Positions 47,240-57,804 of a DNA stretch of 64,000 nucleotides are shown here, piece after piece. The stretch is from Cycas panzhihuaensis. Taxonomy: Eukaryota > Cycadophyta. The stretch's first letter is position 1, and every line of letters starts with the position of its first letter. Below the pieces are notes generated by a model. The model was not told where the DNA came from, searched no databases, and saw only the letters and a program-made list of their open reading frames with translations. The position numbers were made by a program, and so were the translations under genes. Where the stretch lies: contig CM041465.1 in NCBI GenBank assembly GCA_023213395.1, positions 240,629,741 through 240,693,740 on the forward strand, read 5' to 3'.

Positions 47240-48295
47240 TATGATTTCTGAAGGGCACTTACCTAGCCTACCGCAAAGGGTAAGCCCTTCTCCATCGTGG
47301 ATGGGCTTTATACTATTGCCGCAGGAATGTCCTTGATGGACATTTTGAGGAGTTGCCCCAAGCAGCGGGCCCTCCTCCTAGAAGCTTTAGGATCGAATGA
47401 CGCACCTATCCACGCTTTGGGCATCACTCAAAGTCATGGACCCATTATTTCATTTGATCCTTTGGGATCTGTTGTGGTTCTGCTCACCCTTGAGGGCAAG
47501 ACTGTTCTTGCCGATGTTGTAGCCCTTGATGTCGACGTTAACTACAACCTCCTTCTAGGTTGTCCATGGCTCAACCAAATGGGAGCCGTGTGCTCAACTC
47601 TTTGGGGACAACTTAAATTCATCCATGACGGCCAGATGAAAGTGATTCCCCGTGAGTGCCCATTCACCAAACAAACTCGTTCTACCAATTCGGCAAACCG
47701 AGGTCCTTCTACACATGCCTCAACTTGCTCTATTGGCATACCTAACCCATCTGAAGAAGATCGTGCATCTTCTTCTCCTAGTCTCACACGGTTCACCCCT
47801 ATTGGCATTGGGAGTTATGGGTACCTCGCTTCATTTAGTGATGATGAGTCACATGACGAGGACGAGGATCGTCTTCACCCCCTCTCTTTCCTCTGCACCA
47901 GTAGGTCACACCCGTCTTATTCTAGATCACCGTCTAGAACCTCTATCATTAGTGAGGCTAGCCACTCCTGCGTGTCACATGTCATCACTTATGTTGACCT
48001 GCCCATCATTAATTCTTCTCCCTCATTTCCCCTCATAGGTGATGGCTTCGAAGAACTGCCTTTTGCTCCTTCCGAAGAGCCTCCTTTTGACTCTCCTTTA
48101 GAGTCTTGCGAGGAAGTTGAGCAACCCGATGACCATCATGGTCCTGTTGCTTCCACTCCCTTTAGTACTTCCTCTACTCAAAGTAAGGTCATCTATGGGG
48201 TGGATTACTTCGAGGATGATGAAGCCCTGCTTGAGCACCTAGCAGGCTTTGCACCCAACTTGCCTTTCAGTCACCACAGGCTTGGTCACCAGTAG
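47240..48295 (+). pseudogene. pol N-terminus with protease active site deleted, copy A
   Basis: The longest open frame in the window (332 codons, 47297-48295). It starts in the conserved GMSLMDILRSCPKQRALLLEALG segment, then goes from PIISFDP straight to LGSVVVLLTLEGK. In B about 72 residues holding the protease catalytic loop lie between those points. CCT is shared at the junction and the frame is kept. The C-terminal protease region (DVNYNLLLGCPWLNQMGAV) and the Ser/acidic linker (SFSDDESHDEDEDR, EDDEALLEHLAG) remain. The product could not be a working protease. Confidence 0.8.
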
Positions 48296-49329
48296 ATCCT
48301 TGCGTTTGGATCCATGCTTGCCCATCTGATCCTGTCTCCTATTCCACCTCCTATTATTAACCTTGCCCCTCTCCACTTCGAGGAGGGCAATGCCATGTGT
48401 ATGGGGGCAACCCAAGACATAGTCTTGGCCCCCGGCAAGGTCATTAAGGTTGGGTTGGAGTGTTCTCCTGATGAGATAAGGGAGTATTCCCTTCTGTTCC
48501 AGGAGTTTTGAGACGTGTTTGCATGGGATTATACTAACATGAAGGGAATTGACCCCTCCATTGTCACCCATAACCTCACCACTATTCCTAGCACCCGCCC
48601 TGTGTGGTAGAAGCAGCGTCCCCTTCACCTGAAGCTCTCGACTATCATCAAGATGGAGGTTGAGAAGCTTCTAGATGTTGGGCTTATTACTTCCATCAAT
48701 TACCCTAAATGGGTCTCCAATATTGTCCTTATTACTAAAAAGAATGGGGCAATTTGTATATGTGTCAATTTCTGCAATATCAATAATGCTTGTCCTAAGG
48801 ACAACTTCCCACTCCCCTTTATCGATCAAATTATTGATCGCACCACTGGATTTGAAGTTATGTCTCTAATAGATGGCTTCTCTGACTATAACCAAATTCA
48901 GATTTCTCCTAAAGACTGCCATAAGACAGCCTTCACTACACCTTGGGGTACCTTTGCCTACAAGGCGATGCCCTTTGGTCTTAAGAATGTAGGTGCTACT
49001 TACCAAAGAGCTATGCATTTCATTTTCTATGACCTCATTGATAACACATTAGAGGTCTTTATGGATGATATGATGGGTTTCTCCCGTGTCAGGGCCCATC
49101 ATCCATCTAACTTGTGTGCCATCTTCTCACGATGCCACAAGTATTATGTCAGTCTAAATCCACTCAAGTGTGTGTTTGTCGTTACCTCAGGTAAACTCCT
49201 TGGGTTCCTTGTGTCCAAGCAAGGAATTCAGATTGATCCTGATATGGTCAGGGCAATCCTTGACATGTCGCCACTTAGAACTTAACGACAGATTAAGTCA
49301 TTTCTAGGAAGGCTCAGTTTTCTCAGGCG
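48296..49329 (+). pseudogene. gypsy reverse transcriptase, copy A
   Basis: Same frame as the preceding ORF. It enters with HFEEGNAMCMGATQDIVLAPGK and GIDPSIVTHNL, then KMEVEKLLDVGLITSI, CVNFCNINNACPKDNFPLP, AYKAMPFGLKNVGATYQR and the catalytic box VFMDDMMG near 49062-49085, with both Asp intact. 210 codons (48653-49285) are open across the palm and fingers. Stops at about 48293, 48509 and 48608 break the N-terminal side and one follows at 49285. This is the best RT copy in the window and the most useful for placing the family. Confidence 0.9.
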
Positions 49330-49870
49330 CTTCTTAGCAAACTTCACTGTGAGTGCTAAACCCCTCACGAACCTATTGAAGAAGGGAGCTCCTTTTGCCT
49401 GGTCTGACAAGACCCAAAAGGCCTTTGAAGGACTCAAGGAAGCCCTTGCTTCTGCTCCTACACTGGCATCTCCTGGATTCGATAGGACCTTTGTCCTGTA
49501 CACCTCGACGACTGACGAGTCCTTGGGCGCTATGTTAGCTTAGGAGGATGACTCAGGAACTGATAGAGCTATATATTTTATCAGCCACACCCTCATGGCT
49601 GCTGAACTTAACTACTCTTCTACTGAGAAGGAGTGCCTCTCCTTGGTCCAGGTGATTAAGAAATTTAGACACTACTTGCTTGGCCACATCACCAAGGTGA
49701 TCGTTCAATCTGATCCCTTGCGATACTTGCTCACTCGTTTAGATTTGACGGGTAGGGTTGGTCAGTGGGCCATCCTACTTCAAGAATTTGACCTCCATAT
49801 CGTTAACTAGAAATCAAAGAAGGGAATGGTAGTGGCCGAGCAACTCACATACGCCCCTATCCCTAACTCC
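49330..49870 (+). pseudogene. gypsy RNase H domain of pol, copy A
   Basis: AFEGLKEALASAPTLASPGFDR, LYTSTTDESLGAMLA, STEKECLSLVQVIKKFRHYLLG, VIVQSDPLRYLLTR. The final acidic motif reads VVAEQL where ADFL is usual. Two stops (49542 and 49808), no frameshift. Confidence 0.8.
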
Positions 49871-51202
49871 TTTGGCACCCCTATTGACGACTCTCTCCCT
49901 GATGAGTCTATCCTGACAATTCAGGGGATCCCTCCCCATCCACTCATCAATAATGAGTGGTATGGTGATATAGTGTAGTATCTTACACAGCAGCAATACC
50001 GCCCCGATGGCAGTAGTAAAGTTAGATCTCGCATTTAGACTTCTACCAGGAAATACCTCCTCATGGACGAGGTGTTGTACAAGAGGTCCTTCAATGGGAT
50101 CCTCCTCTGCTGCGTCACCACTGACAAAGCTGACTAAGTACTTTGTGAATGCCACCACGGTATTTGTGGAGGTCACTTTGGGGGCCAGTCTATGGCTCAT
50201 AGGATCCTTCACATGGGCTACTTTTGGCCATCCCTTTTCAAGGATGCTCATGCCTTTGCTCTGAGATGTCAGCGGTGTCAAGAATACGCCAACATCTCCC
50301 ATGTACCTTCTGAGGCCCTGCATCCTATTGTTTTGCCATGGCCTTTTGCTCAGTGGGGACTAGACCTCATCGGGGCTGTCTCCCCACCTTCATCGTCGTA
50401 GCACAAGTTTATCTTGACTACCACGGAGTATTTCACTAAATAGACAGAGGCCATCCCCTTGATCACTACCCCTGGTAAAATGATAGCTACGTTCATTTAC
50501 CAACACATCATTTGCCGTTTTGGAATTCTGGATATCCTAATCACTGATAATGGAACCCCATTCTATAATAAGGAAATGGATGAGCTTTATGAGAAATTCA
50601 AAATTTCTCATAAAACTTCTTCCCCTTACTACCCTCAAGCAAATGGCTAAGTGGAGTCTTTCAATAAGACTCTCATCAACATTCTCAAGAAGACCATTGT
50701 GCAGTCCCAAAAGGATTGGCACCTTCAGTTGCCCTCTGCTTTGTGGGCTTACTACACCTCTATCCGTTCTACCATGGGAATGATCCCGTTCTCCCTGGTC
50801 TACGGTACCGAGGTGGTACTCCCACTAGAGGTGGAGATTCCTTCCTTGCGAGTCTCCCTTCGAGGTCTCATCAACAAAGAGTCGATCTGTCAGGCTCGCC
50901 TTCTGGACCTTGAGGCTTTGGATGAGAGGCGCTTACCCACTTACCAGGCTAACCTGGCATCCAAAGCTTGCTCACAAAGGACCTACGATAAACATCTTCA
51001 TTCTCGTCCTTTGTTCCCCGGGGACCACGTCCTCAAGCTCGAGTATCTCCATGATCATTTGACCAAGTTCAAACCCTGATGGGTTGGTCCTTTCATCATT
51101 ATCGAATCCATCGGTAATGGTGCCTAAAGGATAGCCATCCTAGAAGGGCTTGAATTTGATAAAGCTGTTAATGGGAGATTCCTTAAGAAATTTTATACAT
51201 GA
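49871..51202 (+). pseudogene. gypsy integrase, copy A
   Basis: CHHGICGG and RCQRCQEYANI form the zinc-binding domain. The catalytic residues are in GLDLIGA, ILITDNGTPF and, after a stop, VESFNKTL. The C-terminal region RTYDKHLHSRPLFPGDHVLK ends in KKFYT and TGA at 51200-51202. The frame is continuous with RT from 47297; about nine in-frame stops (CAG, CAA, CGA or TGG derived) and no indel that shifts the frame. Confidence 0.85.
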
Positions 51203-51845
51203 TCCTTCAGTGATCCTTTTGCCCTGCTCTGAAATGAGCCTAAACTACCATCTTAGGTTGTCCCCATTCTTCCCAACCATGGGTAGAATGGCAATTCAAG
51301 GTGGCTTCTTCTTCTTCTTTCTGGTTCCTTCCACGGAACCCGTGTTCCTGTTTTCTCTTGAGAACTATTGTCTTCCTACTTGGGCATTCCCCAATCAGGA
51401 CAATGCTTTGGAATATCGTCGCTCCTCTCTCCTACCTACTGTTTCCTTTGCATATTTTGCCATGCTCTTCCATAGACGTGTATGCTGCTCTATCCTCTAA
51501 CCTCACACCTCTCTATCGTCTCCACTCACAATGGGTGTGTGTGTTCCTGTTAGACATATAGCCATACATGGAAGGGAACGTGTACATCATACAATGAAAT
51601 ATTCGCAACTTAACATTTACAACATACAAAATAAATATACATGTCATCTACACATGATATATGCATAACATCTCGTACCAAAATGGGGTTCTAATTATCC
51701 GGTATATATATATACAACAAAAATCATATATTACATCATACATATAGGAAGTCGGTGTCCTTGCAAGCGGGTACAATGATATGAGCCTATATATGACCCC
51801 CTGGAGGCCCGTGCTTTCCCTTATTAAAGCCAATATGTACATCTC
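51203..51845. other. Convergent spacer between pol and PMD gene, copy A
   Basis: Homologous to 30227-30945 in B (reverse orientation), with a short TA run at about 51703-51713. No gene is seen. Confidence 0.5.
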
Positions 51846-52446
51846 CTACTCTACTACTGCCCCACTCCTGGGGTACCATCTCTCAGTCTGTGTGATCCCT
51901 CTCCTGGAGACCACATCCCTCCGAGGCTCCTCCTGGGCCTTCGCGAGCTGCCTACCTTGCTCCCCTTATCTCGTGGTCATCTCAGGGTTGTCGCTGTCGT
52001 GTGGGTATATGTCCTGCTCTGGCTCAACCTTAATGCCATATGAGCCACCAACTGATCATATCGGGCCTGGATACGATCCCTCTCTCCTCAGAGTCCCTCC
52101 TCTGTCACTCTGAGGTGCTCTTCTAGTACCGCTATCTAGACCCTGCTCTCTGCATCTCTGCTTGCTCCGCCCTGTGCCTCTAGGGCCTGGACCCGTTCGC
52201 GTAGCTCATCCCTCTCGTGCCTCGCCTCATCCTGCTCCTGTTGCAATTGTCCTCAGAATGTCATATGCTCCTAGGACTCTGCGGTCCAAATGTCTCTCAC
52301 CCTCACCAACGGGGCGAATGCCTCCACGTGGGCGCATGCCGCTCTAGGTGCATCACCTGCTTGGACGGGTGGTTGCCCCTCTGTATATACCTGAGGGAAT
52401 ATCTCCCTCACCACAGCCTTTACTAGTCTCTGGATCTCTGTTGCAC

Positions 52447-52557
52447 TTGCTAATACAACATGCCATGCATCAGTATGTATCCCACTACATACCATGATCA
52501 AATCACATCAAGTATCTACCTGGATGCTAAACGACTCAAGAAAAGGTTAGGTCTCAC
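52447..52557 (-). other. Intron 2 of PMD gene, copy A
   Basis: 111 nt, the same length as in E, with strong sequence similarity (GTGAGACCTAACCTTTTC at the 5' end). The acceptor reads CAA instead of CAG. Confidence 0.7.
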
Positions 52558-53899
52558 CTACTGCAGCCGCTAACTCCTCTGGTCATACAACATCCTCCCC
52601 TCCTGGCTCTCTGCCAGCTGTGGGTGCCTCCTCCTTGGGCATGTCCTCTACCTGGGCCTCCCTCCTCGTAGGGACCGACCCAGCTCTCATCCCTCCAGAT
52701 CCCCACACGATCCATAGCCTGCGGGCCCTGGTCACTGGCCCCCTGCTCCCATCTAGCACTCCTGATAAGTCTGCCTTTCGTTTGGCAGCCCCGGATGGTC
52801 CCACCGCTCCTCCTGCCATCTCTGAAGGACCCACTTCCCCTGCAGGTCATGACGGGTTGGCCCCATCTCCATCACCTCCATCATCATCGTCATCATCTGC
52901 GGGCACTCATGCTCTGCCTCCTTCGTCATCACTGTCCCACCTCACCATCCTGTATGGCTCTGCTATGTAGTCTGGTAGGGTGAGGAGGTCCAGCGATATC
53001 GCCTCCACCGATCGTCAGACATGGGCCTAGTCCTCTATCCCTATCAACCAAGTCTGCCACCTATGGACCATCGAGGCCCACTTTGTGATGGGGTGTGGTC
53101 CCCCCGCTAGTGCCACTGCCACGAAATGATTAAAGAACCAGCACTGCAACAACATGCTATATGATAATCCACCTCTACCGGTCATCCTGATAATGTCTAG
53201 TTGGGCGACGAGGTTTGCCGCTATCAAGGTAGCCTAGTCCATCCTCTCGCTGGCTTCGCAGTGGCGTACTGCATCCAACCATCCACCCAGTATCTCCCTA
53301 TAGTTCTGCTTCCAGGAAATCTGAAACATAATGCATAGTACAATCAGCTTCCTCACCCGAGGAACTCTAGATATCAGCATGGTCTGGAGGGAGCCCCCCT
53401 CCGCTCCCACCTGTCAGCCCCTGTGAAGAATAGGGCTATCTCTCTATGTGCTGCCTCGGTTCTAGGCAGCGTCTCTAGTCTCACCAGCCTCCCAGTCACC
53501 GGTACTCCCAGTATCTACCGGATGTCCCTCAATGTAACCACCACATCACCTACCTGAGGTAGGTGGAATACATGTCTCCTCCTATCCCAATGGGATACGA
53601 TGTCAACCAATAACCTCTGATCCAATGCATATTGAGGTGTCTTCAAGGCCTTGTATAGGCCACACCTCTGCAGGATCTCCCTGTCCTCCTAGGATGCCAT
53701 CTCCATATAACTCAACATAGCCATACCTACATTCTCGTGGTTATCCATTGTGATGACAGTCTATCCACATCAAAAATGATCAAGTCAACCTCATGTCAGT
53801 TATCAACACTCCTTACTCTCTCTCAACTCTCTCTGTCTAAGATTTAAGGCTCTTTTGGCCCCTCCTATCCTGTTTTCTCCTTTTCTGCCTTCGTATTGC

Positions 53900-53981
53900 G
53901 CTGAACTTAGTGGTACCGCTAAGTTCAGCTTGGGTCCCGTGGCGATTCAGGCCAGACAGCAATGATCATGGCACCATGATC
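53900..53981. promoter_or_regulatory. Palindromes in PMD intron 1, copy A
   Basis: 53900-53929 has exact 11-bp arms GCTGAACTTAG/CTAAGTTCAGC around TGGTACCG; 53964-53981 has exact 8-bp arms GATCATGG/CCATGATC around CA. A C-run/G-run hairpin lies nearby at about 54005-54020. Confidence 0.75.
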
Positions 53982-54423
53982 TTTGCCACGGTACAAATGG
54001 TAACCCCCCAAAAGGGGGGATTTCTACCCTGAAAAATCAAAAAAATTTCTTCTGGTGGACCCTGTAGGGCCCACCGGGACCAGGGCTCCCTAATGCCTAG
54101 GTCCCCGCCTCTTCCTGGGTCTGATTCAGACTCCGAGAGTCCTCCGATTGCCCATAAGGGGCACTAAAGTCATACAAAAACTACAAAAAACCAATGAAGT
54201 TCAAACTCTGAAATAGGTTGGGTTTAGTGATATCCACTCACTGGATCCGGTCTCACTATCGCCATCTCGTCCTGACGATCCCACTGGCTCTCTCCGCTCT
54301 CCGATCCAACGATCTGATCTCTCCCTACGTGCCTCCAAAGTTGGGCAGCGCTCTGTTGCGTAAGGGAATGGCTCTAGTTTCTCACGAGAGCTGGTGAAAA
54401 TGAATCCATTTTCTATTCAATTT

Positions 54424-54432
54424 CCTTATATA
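54424..54432 (-). promoter_or_regulatory. TATA box of antisense PMD gene, copy A
   Basis: TATATAAGG on the minus strand, 167 nt before the ATG at 54265. Confidence 0.7.
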
Positions 54433-54945
54433 GGCAAGGGCCCCAACAGGCACTTCTTCCAATTTTGGCTCTGCGACAGCCATTGAGACTGTCCGTTTCC
54501 CTGATTTCCTTTGCCTTATGGCCCTATTGCCCATTGTGCTCTCTTGACACCCTTTTTGCTCTTTCTCGTAGGTGCATTTATGGTGCCTCATTTTTACGCT
54601 TTTTCCCTGGGCCCTTCCATCTCGTTTTACGTGCCACTCCTGTGCATGCCCGAGTTTATACTCGTTTGGCTCGTTTTTTCACCTTGGACTCATTTTCACA
54701 GTCCTTTCTCGCTCTTAGGGTCTCCAAAGGGGATGCTCCCTCGCCTGGGGGCATGTTTTGCTTTCCAAAGTACCCTTTTAGTGCTCTAGGATGCCCTTTT
54801 TCTCTTTGGACTACTCTCGGATGGTGATTGGGCTGCTTGCTCTTACCTTGGGTAACCTTACTATTAGGTCCTCCTACCCTTCACGGCCATTTTTTGCTTG
54901 CCTTTTGAGTATCACCTTCTTTACTACCAGGACTTTGTGTCACCC
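54433..54945. other. Divergent spacer between PMD promoter and RNase H, copy A
   Basis: Contains open frames on the plus strand (to 120 codons) that are not conserved in frame in C or B; I see no gene. An in-frame extension of RNase H back to 54898 is possible. Confidence 0.45.
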
Positions 54946-55368
54946 ATGTCCATCTACATTTTTACTGATGGCAGAAGCTGCGGTAACCCTGGACCTTCTA
55001 TCACTACATGGATTCTCCGTAGCCCTTCTAGATACGATCTCCTTTGCTCTGGGGTCTTCCTCCCAGAGGCTACTAATAATGAAGCTGAATATACAGCTAT
55101 GATTGAAGCCCTTACTGATGCTCTCCGTTTTCATCATGGATCTATCATTTTGCTTTGCGACTCTCAGGTTGTGGTGTCTCATCTCACCCAGGTTTACCAG
55201 GTGCGATGCCCTCACTTGAGAACTCTTGCTTCTGCCACTAGATCCCTCTTAGCCCATTTCTCATCTGTTGACATCTAGCATATCCCTTAGGCCCTCAACG
55301 CTGAGGCAGATAGTCTCGTTTGCCTCATCCTTGAGCGTCACCTTCCTCTCCTTGCTGACCGTCCCTGA
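54946..55368 (+). pseudogene. Stand-alone RNase HI domain, copy A (best copy)
   Basis: 140 codons with all four RNase HI acidic positions kept: FTDGRSCGNPGPS (Asp), NNEAEYTAMIEALTDAL (Glu), LLCDSQVVVSHLTQ (Asp), and LNAEADSLV (Asp). Two stops near the end (after SVDI and HIP) are the only visible damage. The fold type is the archaeal/plant-like RNase H acquired by Tat elements. It runs in sense, 0.4 kb before the 3' LTR, 3.7 kb from the end of pol and beyond the antisense PMD gene, so it needs its own transcript or splicing to be expressed. Confidence 0.85.
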
Positions 55369-55783
55369 GGCTTGTCTGGCCGCCCTATCGCCCAAGCCCC
55401 AAGTCGTCTTACATTTTGCTTTACGACCCATTCGCACCTCTAAAATCTTGCTGCTGATGAGGTTAAACTATGGTGCCTACACCTTGCTTACTCTTTTACT
55501 TGGTTATACACGCCTTTTTACATCTTTTGTAGTGGGGGCAGCCCCCTTGCCTTTCTCATTTTCCTAGTCAGTTTCTAGGTGGCTTATAGGCAGTCTCTAT
55601 GTTGTCTCCACCGCTACTTTCGTATCCACACGTTCTGCCACAACACTCACTGGCACCCTTGCTTATTGTTATGATCTTGATTGATATATCTATATATATA
55701 TATGTGCTACTGACAGTTGTATTGCCAGCATTCACTATCGCACCAGGCTTCCGAGTGGCGAGGCTCTACTGCTAAGGGGTCAA
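55369..55783. other. RNase H to 3' LTR spacer, copy A
   Basis: Noncoding, with the TA run at 55684-55703. It ends CTAAGGGGTCAA before the LTR, the likely polypurine tract (AAGGGG). Confidence 0.55.
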
Positions 55784-57804
55784 TGTTTCCTGGCTTCTAG
55801 GAATAGATACGGAATTATCGACTTAGGTAAGTGCAGGTATGCTTCTCACCCTATCATCGCTTTCTTTTGGTGAGTGTTTGCTTGCATGTTTGCACGTTGT
55901 GACCTTATAGATAATTTTGTCTTCATCTACACTTATTTAGCCTATGACGACCATAGCGGGGGCACACTCCCAGCAAGTGTGGCACCCCAGTGGCCATTCC
56001 ACTTCTTGCATTCTGCCCTCCTCGCTCCAGGATCCACTTGGCTTGCACTGCCTCTGCCTGTGTGATGACCCGTCATTGTTTGGTTGACTTGCCGCATCGT
56101 TTGAACCACCCATCATTGTTTGGTTGACTTGCCACATCGTTCGAACCCTATTTTTGCTCATTTGGACTCGTTTGTTGACTTGTGTGCCCTCAGGTAGGTG
56201 TCTCAACCCCCATTAGCCTTTTTTGTCATTTGCCCACAGCCTAGGCTGGTATGCGGGCGATTTTACCTTCGTAACATCGCCACGAATTTCATGGTACCAC
56301 TGCAAATTCCGTAGTACACAGATTTTGCGGTGGGATGACTGTCCATATTTATTTTTTAAAAAACTGCCATGGCAATTTCACATTTATTGCAAAACTGCTA
56401 TGTGTCTCGCAACTTAACTCGCCTCCAGCTATGCCCTAATCACTCACTTTAGGGTTTGGGCTAGGTATTTAAGTCATCATTAACTCATTTTCAGGATCTT
56501 TTTGTTCATTTTTTTTATTGCTCTTTAAGGAAACTGCCCTGTGCTCTGCTATTCTCTGCTACTCTACTGCTGCTACAGGACCTGCACCTCTCCTCTAGTG
56601 CCTAGCTCTCTTTTGGTATGACTAGGACATCTTTCCAGCCCTTCACATGCCTTGGAGAGGGCCCCTTAGGAGAGATCTCAGCGGATTCTTGCCCAGGCAG
56701 CCATCAAGCATTCTAAGTGCATGTGTTCTTCCTTCAACTCCATTGGCAGGGTTCTAAGCCTACTGTTCCACAGTTTCTGGGCTAATTTCTTAGCCTCTCT
56801 TCAACAGCCCTTGACCTAGGTAAGAGCCTCCCCTCCTCTTCTTAGGTATTCATTGATTTGAGCTATTTTCTTATTCAATTGATGCCCTATTTTGCTTGTC
56901 CTCTTACTTGGGTTTTTGGAGGTTGCTTTTCTGTTGCTTTGGACTATTTTACTCCTATCATTAGTGCCTCCTTGCTTGCATTTATTGCTTAAGGAAGTGG
57001 TAAAGAGAGGTTGCATAGGATTTAGGAGAGAGCTGGGTGGATTCTGTACCACCTTCCATGCTCCTCAAGTGGCTCTTAGCCCCCCAAACCTTCCCTCTTG
57101 CCCCGTGCTATCCTTGGCACTTAGAAAAGGGTTTGTTAGGCCTTCCTTAGCCACTGAAATCAGCATTGTCACACATTGTAGCACTGATTTGAGGGCTTGT
57201 GCTTTGATCCAGGCAACTCATGTAAGCCCCACATACTTGCCCTTTGCCCAACTCCTTTCCCAGCAACCCGGCTTACTCTTCATAGCACCCCAGCTTGTTG
57301 TAGGTCCTCTTTGGCTCTTTTCAACCCTCTTTGCCACTGTTTCCAGCCATCTTTCTTAGCCTTACCCTTGCTACCTCATGGCTTTTGGGGGAGGTTAAGG
57401 TTGTTCTTGCGGGAGGTGGGCCACTCCAAGGCTTACCGGTTACTTTCCACTTACTTTGGTTGTCCTCCTTTACATATTATCATCATTGTGTTGATACTAA
57501 TATACACATATTTAAGTTTATATTTGCTTTGCATATACATGTATTGTTAGGATCTTTCCATTGTATGTTAGCACCCTTTCTCTAGAAAGGGGGGAGGTTG
57601 TCATTTACTTACAGGTATAGGGAAGGTACAAAGGACCTTTCTCCCTTTCTTCCTTTGCCGGTAAGTACTTCCATTCATGTTGTCTTTTCATACTTCATTT
57701 ATTGTCAGTATTTGGTCCCTTTCTTTCCTTTGTTTGGTATTTTAGTATTTTTGCAGGAAAGGTAAGGGAGCCCCTTATTCTAATCCACTGTGACTCTTCA
57801 TGAC
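55784..57804 (+). repeat. 3' LTR of copy A (2021 bp, cut by E)
   Basis: Starts TGTTTCCTGG and aligns with the 5' LTR until 57804 (ACTCTTCATGAC), where the end of E (TGGATGCG) begins. Unlike the 5' LTR it carries a 40-bp tandem duplication at 56068-56147. TATTTAAG lies near 56465. Confidence 0.85.
56068..56147. repeat. 40-bp tandem duplication in 3' LTR of A
   Basis: Two units (56068-56107 and 56108-56147) starting ACCCRTCATTGTTTGG; the 5' LTR has a single unit near 43240. Since LTRs are identical on insertion, it arose after insertion (or one unit was lost from the 5' LTR). Confidence 0.8.

Larger units (their letters stand above)
51846..54265 (-). pseudogene. PMD gene, three exons, copy A
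   Basis: Antisense to A. Exon 1 54265-54242 (MAIVRPDP), donor GTGAGTGG; intron 1 54241-53761 (481 nt, acceptor ATAG); exon 2 53760-52558; intron 2 52557-52447 (111 nt, GTGAG donor kept, acceptor AG changed to AA); exon 3 52446-51846, ending in the shared stop. Exon 2 opens MDNHENVGMAML and has the clearest PMD signature (SHWDRRRHVFHLPQVGD, TLRDIR, ILGVPVTG). A shift near the RWERRGAP segment and later stops disable it. The C-terminal part of exon 2 is Ala/Gly/Pro-rich and exon 3 is a coiled coil. Confidence 0.8.
42952..57804 (+). mobile_element. Gypsy/Tat-like element, copy A (split by E)
   Basis: Plus-strand order: 5' LTR 42952-45674, PBS 45676-45693, gag remnant, protease-deleted pol (to 51202), antisense PMD gene (54265-51846), RNase HI (54946-55368), 3' LTR from 55784, cut at 57804 by the end of E. 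About 700 bases of the 3' LTR should lie beyond the window. The bases before it are TGATA. It has the best-preserved pol in the window but lacks the gag core and the protease active site. Confidence 0.9.

Noticed and set aside
50007-50323. Frames on both strands overlapping the integrase of A (including 169 codons on the minus strand)
   Set aside because: The integrase frame carries HHCC and DDE motifs; the others are shadows.
52620-52970. 116-codon plus-strand Ser/Pro-rich frame, and 63329-63727 on the minus strand
   Set aside because: Both are reverse shadows of the Gly/Ala/Pro-rich linker of the PMD gene.
42952-57804. Endogenous pararetrovirus (caulimovirid) as the source of the RT
   Set aside because: LTRs, a tRNA-Arg-like PBS, and integrase with HHCC and DDE downstream of RNase H are present, and no movement protein is seen; this is a Ty3/gypsy element.
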